Below the pieces are notes generated by a model. It was given only the letters and a program-made list of their open reading frames with translations. It was not told the origin of the DNA and ran no database searches. Position numbers and translations under genes: made by a program. Below, piece by piece: positions 6,114-9,261 of a stretch of DNA of 9,261 bases (position 1 is the stretch's first letter; the number at the start of each line of letters is the position of its first letter). This DNA comes from an uncultured Kiritimatiellota bacterium (GTDB taxonomy: Bacteria; Verrucomicrobiota; Kiritimatiellia; RFP12; UBA1067), in contig CAKUCX010000091.1 in the NCBI GenBank assembly GCA_934643865.1, positions 1 through 9,261 on the forward strand. Reading direction: 5' to 3'.

Positions 6114-6848
6114 ATGGTCATTCTGCCGGCGATCGACCTGAAGGGCGGCGTGTGCGTGCGGCTTCGTCAGGGGCGCGCGGACGACGTGACGACGTACAGC
6201 GACGATCCCGCCGCCCAGGCGCGCGACTGGCGCGACCAGGGCGGGCGCGAACTCCATGTGGTGGACCTCGACGGCGCCTTCGCGGGCACGCCCCGCCATG
6301 CGGAGACGATCCGCGCGATCATCGCCGCCTTCGGCGGCCCCGTGGAGGTGGGCGGCGGCATCCGCACGCCCGAATCCCTCGCCGCCGTTCTCGAAGCCGG
6401 CGCCGCGCGCGCGATCATCGGCTCGGCCGCGCTGGAGGATCCTGAATTCCTCACCCGCGCCGTCGAGCAGTATGGCGAGCGGATCGCGGTGGGCATCGAC
6501 GCGCGCGACGGCTTCGTGCAGACGCGCGGCTGGGTGAGGACCACCGCGGTGAAGGCGACGGACCTCGCGAAGGCCGTCGCGGCGATTGGCGTGAAGACGA
6601 TCATCTACACCGACACGGCGACGGACGGCATGCTGGGCGGACCCAACCTCGTGCAGATGGCCGCCATCTGCGACGCCGCCCCGTCCTGCCGGGTCACCGC
6701 GAGCGGCGGCGTGTCGAGCCCGACCGACGTCAAGAACCTCCTCGCGCTCGGACGCCCCAACCTCCGCGCCGCCATTGTCGGCAAGGCCCTCTACGACGGC
6801 CGCGCGACGCTGCGCGTGATGAACGAGGCGGCGGACGGCAAGGTCTAG
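6114..6848 (+). CDS. hisA: ProFAR isomerase HisA
   Basis: HisA, the (beta-alpha)8-barrel phosphoribosylformimino-5-aminoimidazole carboxamide ribotide isomerase, catalyses the Amadori rearrangement in histidine biosynthesis in the cytoplasm. The 244-aa length is normal. The opening PAIDLKGGVCVRLRQG is typical. D8 and D129 are the expected acid/base pair, and T166 in IIYTDTATDGM matches the third conserved active-site position of Thermotoga HisA. The phosphate-binding segments VEVGGGIR (78-84) and ASGGVSS (196-202) are both present, and RGW (138-140) favours HisA over HisF. ATG 6114 follows AGGG (6106-6109) with short spacing. The gene sits 17 nt after infC and 11 nt before the peptidase gene, so it is probably cotranscribed. 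No other his gene is in view. A PriA-type dual HisA/TrpF role cannot be excluded by sight, but nothing points to it. Confidence 0.94.
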   Translation: MVILPAIDLKGGVCVRLRQGRADDVTTYSDDPAAQARDWRDQGGRELHVVDLDGAFAGTPRHAETIRAIIAAFGGPVEVGGGIRTPESLAAVLEAGAARAIIGSAALEDPEFLTRAVEQYGERIAVGIDARDGFVQTRGWVRTTAVKATDLAKAVAAIGVKTIIYTDTATDGMLGGPNLVQMAAICDAAPSCRVTASGGVSSPTDVKNLLALGRPNLRAAIVGKALYDGRATLRVMNEAADGKV

Positions 6849-6859
6849 GGGAGCGCGCC

Positions 6860-8101
6860 ATGTTGCCAAAAGCCACGCTGGAGGTCCTGGAAAACGGACT
6901 CAAGCTCGTCCTCGTCCCCGACGACCACGTCGAGGGCGTCTCGTTCGGCCTCTTCGTCGCAAGCGGGTCCCGCCATGAGACGCCCGACCTCGCGGGCATC
7001 TCCCACTTCATCGAGCACATGCTCTTCAAGGGTACCGAGACGCGCAGCGCCCTTGACATCTCGACGGCGATCGAGGGGCAGGGCGGGAACTTCAACGCCT
7101 ACACCTCCGAGGAGGGGACGTGCTTCTTCGCCCAGATGCCCTACGACCGCCTCGCGACGGCGGTGGACGTGATCTCGGACATGTACGTACACGCGGCGAT
7201 CCCCGACGCCGAGTTCGCGCGCGAGCGCGGCGTCGTCCTGGAGGAGATCAAGATGTACGCGGACGAGCCCGACGCGGTTGCGAGCGAAAACCTCTCCCGC
7301 GCCCTCTTCCCGAAGAACGCGCTCGGCCTGCCGATCGCCGGTTCCGCCGAGACGCTGAACGCGATGACGCCCGGGACGCTGCGCGCCTACATCCGCCGTG
7401 CCTACGTGCCGAAGGCGACGTGCGCCGTCGTCGCGGGCCGCTTCGAGGCGGATGTCGTCCGGTGCCTCGTCGCGCAGGCGCTCGGGGGGCTTGCGGGCGG
7501 GGAGCCGCTCGCGTTCGTCCCCATGAAGCGGCGTCCGCTGCCGGTCCGGGAAATCCACGCCACGCGCGACGTCCAGCAGGTGCAGCTCGCGCTGGGTTTC
7601 CGCTGCTTCGGCGTCCACGCGCCCGAACGGAAGAAGTACGCGGCGAACGTCTTCGACTGCCTGATGGGCCGCACGATGAGCTCGCGCCTCTTCCAGAGCG
7701 TGCGCGAGCGGCGCGGCCTGAGCTACGACATCCGCTCGCAGCTGCAGCTCTTCGAGGACGTGGGGGGCTGGGCCGTCACGGCGGGGCTCGACACCGCGCG
7801 CGTCGAGCGGGCCGTCGAGACGATCGAGAAGGAGTTCGCACGCATCCGCGCGCGCCGTCCGTCGTCCGTCGAACTGCGCCGCACGAAGGACTACCTGCTC
7901 GGCAACTTCCGCCTCGGACTCGAAAACCAGCGCGCGCGCATGTTCTTCTTCGGCAACTGCGTGCAGACCTACGGGCGCATACGCGACCCGGAGGAGCTTG
8001 TGAAGGGCATTGCGGCCGTCACGGCGGACGACGTGCTCGCCGTCGCGAACGAAATCCTCGACGACCGCCTTAAGAGCGTGTCGTGGGTCACGCCCGCATG
8101 A
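6860..8101 (+). CDS. M16 family zinc peptidase (mitochondrial-processing-peptidase-like)
   Basis: This 413-aa protein is a single-length M16B peptidase like those related to the mitochondrial processing peptidase beta subunit. The inverted zinc motif H-F-I-E-H lies at 49-53, with H49 and H53 as metal ligands and E52 as base. E129 in RGVVLEEI is the distal ligand, 75 residues after H53 as in yeast beta-MPP. The C-terminal half has the substrate-binding VRERRGLSYDI segment (281-291). Both halves are present and the motif is intact, so it should be catalytic; the family usually works as dimers or partner pairs. No signal peptide is seen, so it is probably cytoplasmic. ATG 6860 is preceded by AGGGGAG (6847-6853) at 6-nt spacing, overlapping the hisA stop. 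Its stop overlaps the rsmE start (ATGA). The substrate is unknown. Confidence 0.92.
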   Translation: MLPKATLEVLENGLKLVLVPDDHVEGVSFGLFVASGSRHETPDLAGISHFIEHMLFKGTETRSALDISTAIEGQGGNFNAYTSEEGTCFFAQMPYDRLATAVDVISDMYVHAAIPDAEFARERGVVLEEIKMYADEPDAVASENLSRALFPKNALGLPIAGSAETLNAMTPGTLRAYIRRAYVPKATCAVVAGRFEADVVRCLVAQALGGLAGGEPLAFVPMKRRPLPVREIHATRDVQQVQLALGFRCFGVHAPERKKYAANVFDCLMGRTMSSRLFQSVRERRGLSYDIRSQLQLFEDVGGWAVTAGLDTARVERAVETIEKEFARIRARRPSSVELRRTKDYLLGNFRLGLENQRARMFFFGNCVQTYGRIRDPEELVKGIAAVTADDVLAVANEILDDRLKSVSWVTPA

Positions 8102-8868
8102 ACCGGATCCTCTTCGAGGCGAACGAGGTGCGGGACGGCCGGGCGGAATTCGACGACGCCCGCGCGGAGCATGTCCTCAACGTCCTCCACGGCGTGGTCG
8201 GCCAGACGCTCAAGACGGGCATCGTGAACGGCCGCGTCGGCACGTCCGTCATCGAATCGATCCTGCCGCTTGCGCCGAACCCCGAGACGGGCGCGGCGCG
8301 CGGACGCATCGCCGTGCGCTGTACCCATGCGGAGGAGGCCGTCGCGCCGTGGGTCGATCTTGTCCTCGCGCCGCCGCGCCCGCGCGCGCTCAGGCGCCTC
8401 CTGCCGCAGCTCGCGCAGATGGGCGTGGGGCGGATCGTCCTCGTGGGCGCGGAGAAGGTGGAGAAGGCGTTCTGGGGGGCGCAGCTCCTCAAGGAGACCG
8501 TCTCCCGTCCGCTTCTGCTGGATGGCCTCATGCAGGCCGGGACGACCGCACTGCCGGTTCTCCGGGTCGAGAAGAATTTCCGGCGTTACCTCGAAGGGGG
8601 GCGCTTCGAGGTGGACTTCGCGGGGCAGACGAGGCGCGTCGTCGCGCATCCGTACGCGGGGACGGAGAGCGGTCGCGGCACGTTGCGATCCGCCCGCGTG
8701 GCGTCGCGTGTCGTCGTCGCGCTCGGTCCCGAGGGTGGGTGGACGGACGACGAGGTGGCGCTTCTGGAGGCGCATGGCTTCGCGCGCCTCTCCCTTGGTC
8801 CGCGCATCCTCCGTACGGACACGGCGGCCATCGCCGTCCTCGCGCGCCTTATGCCCGTTCCGGGCTGA
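8098..8868 (+). CDS. rsmE: 16S rRNA m3U1498 methyltransferase RsmE
   Basis: RsmE uses S-adenosylmethionine to methylate N3 of U1498 in helix 44 of 16S rRNA, close to the P-site codon. The 256-aa product has the N-terminal PUA-like part (MNRILFEANEV, then ARAEHVLNVL at 21-30) and the C-terminal SPOUT trefoil-knot domain. Signature segments are LPQLAQMGVGRIVLV 102-116, ALGPEGGWTDDE 208-219 and LGPRILRTDTAA 233-244. The last is usually LRTETAA, and here Asp replaces Glu. ATG 8098 overlaps the peptidase stop by 4 nt (ATGA), which suggests translational coupling; there is no obvious Shine-Dalgarno of its own. A GTG at 8083 in the same frame is rejected because the family begins at the MNRILF segment. 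It is the last clear gene of the operon. Confidence 0.93.
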   Translation: MNRILFEANEVRDGRAEFDDARAEHVLNVLHGVVGQTLKTGIVNGRVGTSVIESILPLAPNPETGAARGRIAVRCTHAEEAVAPWVDLVLAPPRPRALRRLLPQLAQMGVGRIVLVGAEKVEKAFWGAQLLKETVSRPLLLDGLMQAGTTALPVLRVEKNFRRYLEGGRFEVDFAGQTRRVVAHPYAGTESGRGTLRSARVASRVVVALGPEGGWTDDEVALLEAHGFARLSLGPRILRTDTAAIAVLARLMPVPG

Positions 8869-8885
8869 CCGATGGAGGGGCTCGC

Positions 8886-8981
8886 ATGGCGCACTGTCTG
8901 TTGGCGTGGCTGCGGACGGGGACGCTGGGCCGCTACGACAATCCGCACCGCTTCGTCACCGGCCGAAGCTTCACGGCGTAG
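8886..8981 (+). CDS. Possible 31-aa small protein, unrecognised
   Basis: ATG 8886 follows GAGGGG (8875-8880) with 5-nt spacing and sits 17 nt after the rsmE stop, so it could be translated from the same mRNA. The peptide starts MAHCLLAWLRTGTLGRYDN and ends in FTA before TAG 8979. It is too short for family assignment, has no clear membrane segment and resembles nothing I recognise. It may be a chance ORF or the head of a decayed gene. Only the good ribosome-binding site supports it. Confidence 0.22.
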   Translation: MAHCLLAWLRTGTLGRYDNPHRFVTGRSFTA

Positions 8982-9023
8982 AAGGGCGCGGTGATGAGTC
9001 GTCTGCGAGCCTCCGTTCATTGC

Positions 9024-9043
9024 GCGACCGTCGGTCGTAATTT
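9024..9043 (+). terminator. Weak terminator-like hairpin downstream of the rsmE operon
   Basis: CGACC (9025-9029) pairs with GGTCG (9033-9037) across a 3-nt loop, with a possible G-U closing pair at 9024/9038, followed by AATTT. The stem is short and the T-tract poor. GGTC (9033-9036) can instead pair with GACC (9044-9047). It is the only hairpin followed by an A/T tract after the last clear gene. Confidence 0.28.
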
Positions 9044-9101
9044 GACCCGTTGGCCCGACAGATCGCGCGAACCGTCCTCCGAGGAATCGCCACCATCGCC
9101 A

Positions 9102-9122
9102 CACGTCAGTCTATTAGACGTG
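9102..9122. repeat. Inverted repeat CACGTC-N9-GACGTG with nested dyad
   Basis: CACGTC (9102-9107) and GACGTG (9117-9122) form perfect 6-bp arms. An alternative pairing uses GTCTA (9109-9113) with TAGAC (9115-9119), flanked by GTCA (9105-9108) and TGAC (9121-9124) with one bulged G. It could be a repressor operator or an RNA hairpin, and the sequence does not decide between them. No T-tract follows. Confidence 0.45.
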
Positions 9123-9166
9123 ACAAGACATTTCCCTCGGCAAGTTGCGTCTCAACAACACCCTTA

Positions 9167-9184
9167 TCCCGATTTTTTTCGGGA
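9167..9184. repeat. Small hairpin TCCCGA-T6-TCGGGA
   Basis: Perfect 6-bp arms (9167-9172 and 9179-9184) flank a six-T loop on the plus strand (A loop on the minus strand). The homopolymer is in the loop, not after the stem, so it is not a normal intrinsic terminator in either direction. Function unknown. Confidence 0.4.
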
Positions 9185-9209
9185 ATGCGTCCTCCGGCCG
9201 GCTCACACT

Positions 9210-9248
9210 TACACGCCTCTACACGGCCAACCCCTCAATCGATCGATT
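9210..9248. promoter_or_regulatory. TACACG direct repeat plus 12-bp palindrome
   Basis: TACACG occurs at 9210-9215 and again at 9220-9225, exactly 10 bp apart (about one helical turn). The perfect 12-bp palindrome AATCGATCGATT follows at 9237-9248. Such spacing is typical of regulator binding sites, and a gene may begin just past the window edge. No regulator is identified, and chance is possible for elements this short. Confidence 0.25.
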
Positions 9249-9261
9249 CGGCAACAAGACA

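Larger units (their letters stand above)
8869..9261. other. Region without a convincing gene, right end
   Basis: After rsmE there is no ORF with recognisable homology on either strand up to the window edge. GC content falls noticeably from about 9090 onward. Contents seen by eye: a 31-codon ORF with a Shine-Dalgarno (8886-8981), a weak terminator-like hairpin (9024-9043), a cluster of small perfect inverted repeats (9075-9085, 9102-9122, 9167-9184, 9194-9201, 9237-9248) and a TACACG direct repeat (9210-9225). No tRNA T-arm, tmRNA end or SRP RNA core was found. It may be the 3' end of the operon plus the control region of a gene beyond the window. Confidence 0.6.

Noticed and set aside
8083..8097. 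GTG 8083 as the rsmE start
   Set aside because: It adds five residues not expected in the family. ATG 8098 gives the typical N-terminus and an ATGA coupling overlap.
8853..8865. GCCCG-TTC-CGGGC hairpin at the rsmE end as a terminator
   Set aside because: The stem is only 5 bp, lies in the last codons of rsmE, and is not followed by a T-tract.
8586..9104. 172-codon minus-strand ORF over the rsmE 3' end and intergenic region
   Set aside because: It is Arg/Ser/Thr-rich without recognisable motifs and is mostly antisense to rsmE; the 5' part lies in non-coding sequence with no supporting ribosome-binding evidence.
8982..9261. tRNA, tmRNA or SRP RNA in the right-hand gap
   Set aside because: No T-loop consensus, cloverleaf, tmRNA end sequences or SRP core was found on either strand.
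1..9261. CRISPR array, insertion sequence or phage genes
   Set aside because: There are no regularly spaced long repeats, no terminal inverted repeats with a transposase, and all clear genes are housekeeping.

Overview
This is a very GC-rich bacterial window holding a housekeeping cluster for translation, DNA repair and histidine synthesis. No mobile element, CRISPR array, rRNA or tRNA is visible. The proteins are ordinary bacterial types. The mix (ThrRS lacking its TGS domain, infC separated from rpmI-rplT, hisA outside a his operon) would fit a GC-rich Gram-negative outside the classic model phyla, perhaps the PVC superphylum, but that is a guess; the sequence alone does not fix the phylum.

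Layout. (1) 1-2775, plus strand: mfd, the transcription-repair coupling factor, cut at its 5' end by the window edge. (2) 2667-3521, minus strand: tcdA, the tRNA threonylcarbamoyladenosine dehydratase, convergent with mfd and overlapping its 3' end by 109 bp. (3) 3522-3691: a divergent regulatory gap with two back-to-back sigma70-type promoters, one for tcdA and one for thrS, each with 17-bp spacing. (4) 3692-8868, plus strand: a probable operon thrS - infC - hisA - M16 peptidase - rsmE. Gaps are 53, 17 and 11 nt, and the last pair overlaps by 4 nt (ATGA). (5) 8869-9261: about 390 bp without a convincing gene. It holds a doubtful 31-codon ORF with a Shine-Dalgarno sequence, then a stretch of lower GC with several inverted repeats.

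How the genes fit together. ThrRS charges tRNA-Thr. TcdA cyclises t6A37 on tRNAs reading ANN codons, which include tRNA-Thr. IF3 polices start-codon choice, and RsmE methylates U1498 in the decoding region of 16S rRNA. The cluster is therefore mostly about decoding and initiation, with hisA and a processing-type metalloprotease carried along.

Most notable observation: infC appears to begin at an AUC codon (5485). It has a strong Shine-Dalgarno at ideal spacing and an in-frame stop just upstream, so the first conventional start (GTG 5521) would remove the conserved N-terminal R-V-N-x-x-I-R segment. Use of a rare AUN start is the hallmark of IF3 autoregulation. I found no clearly new multi-gene system.
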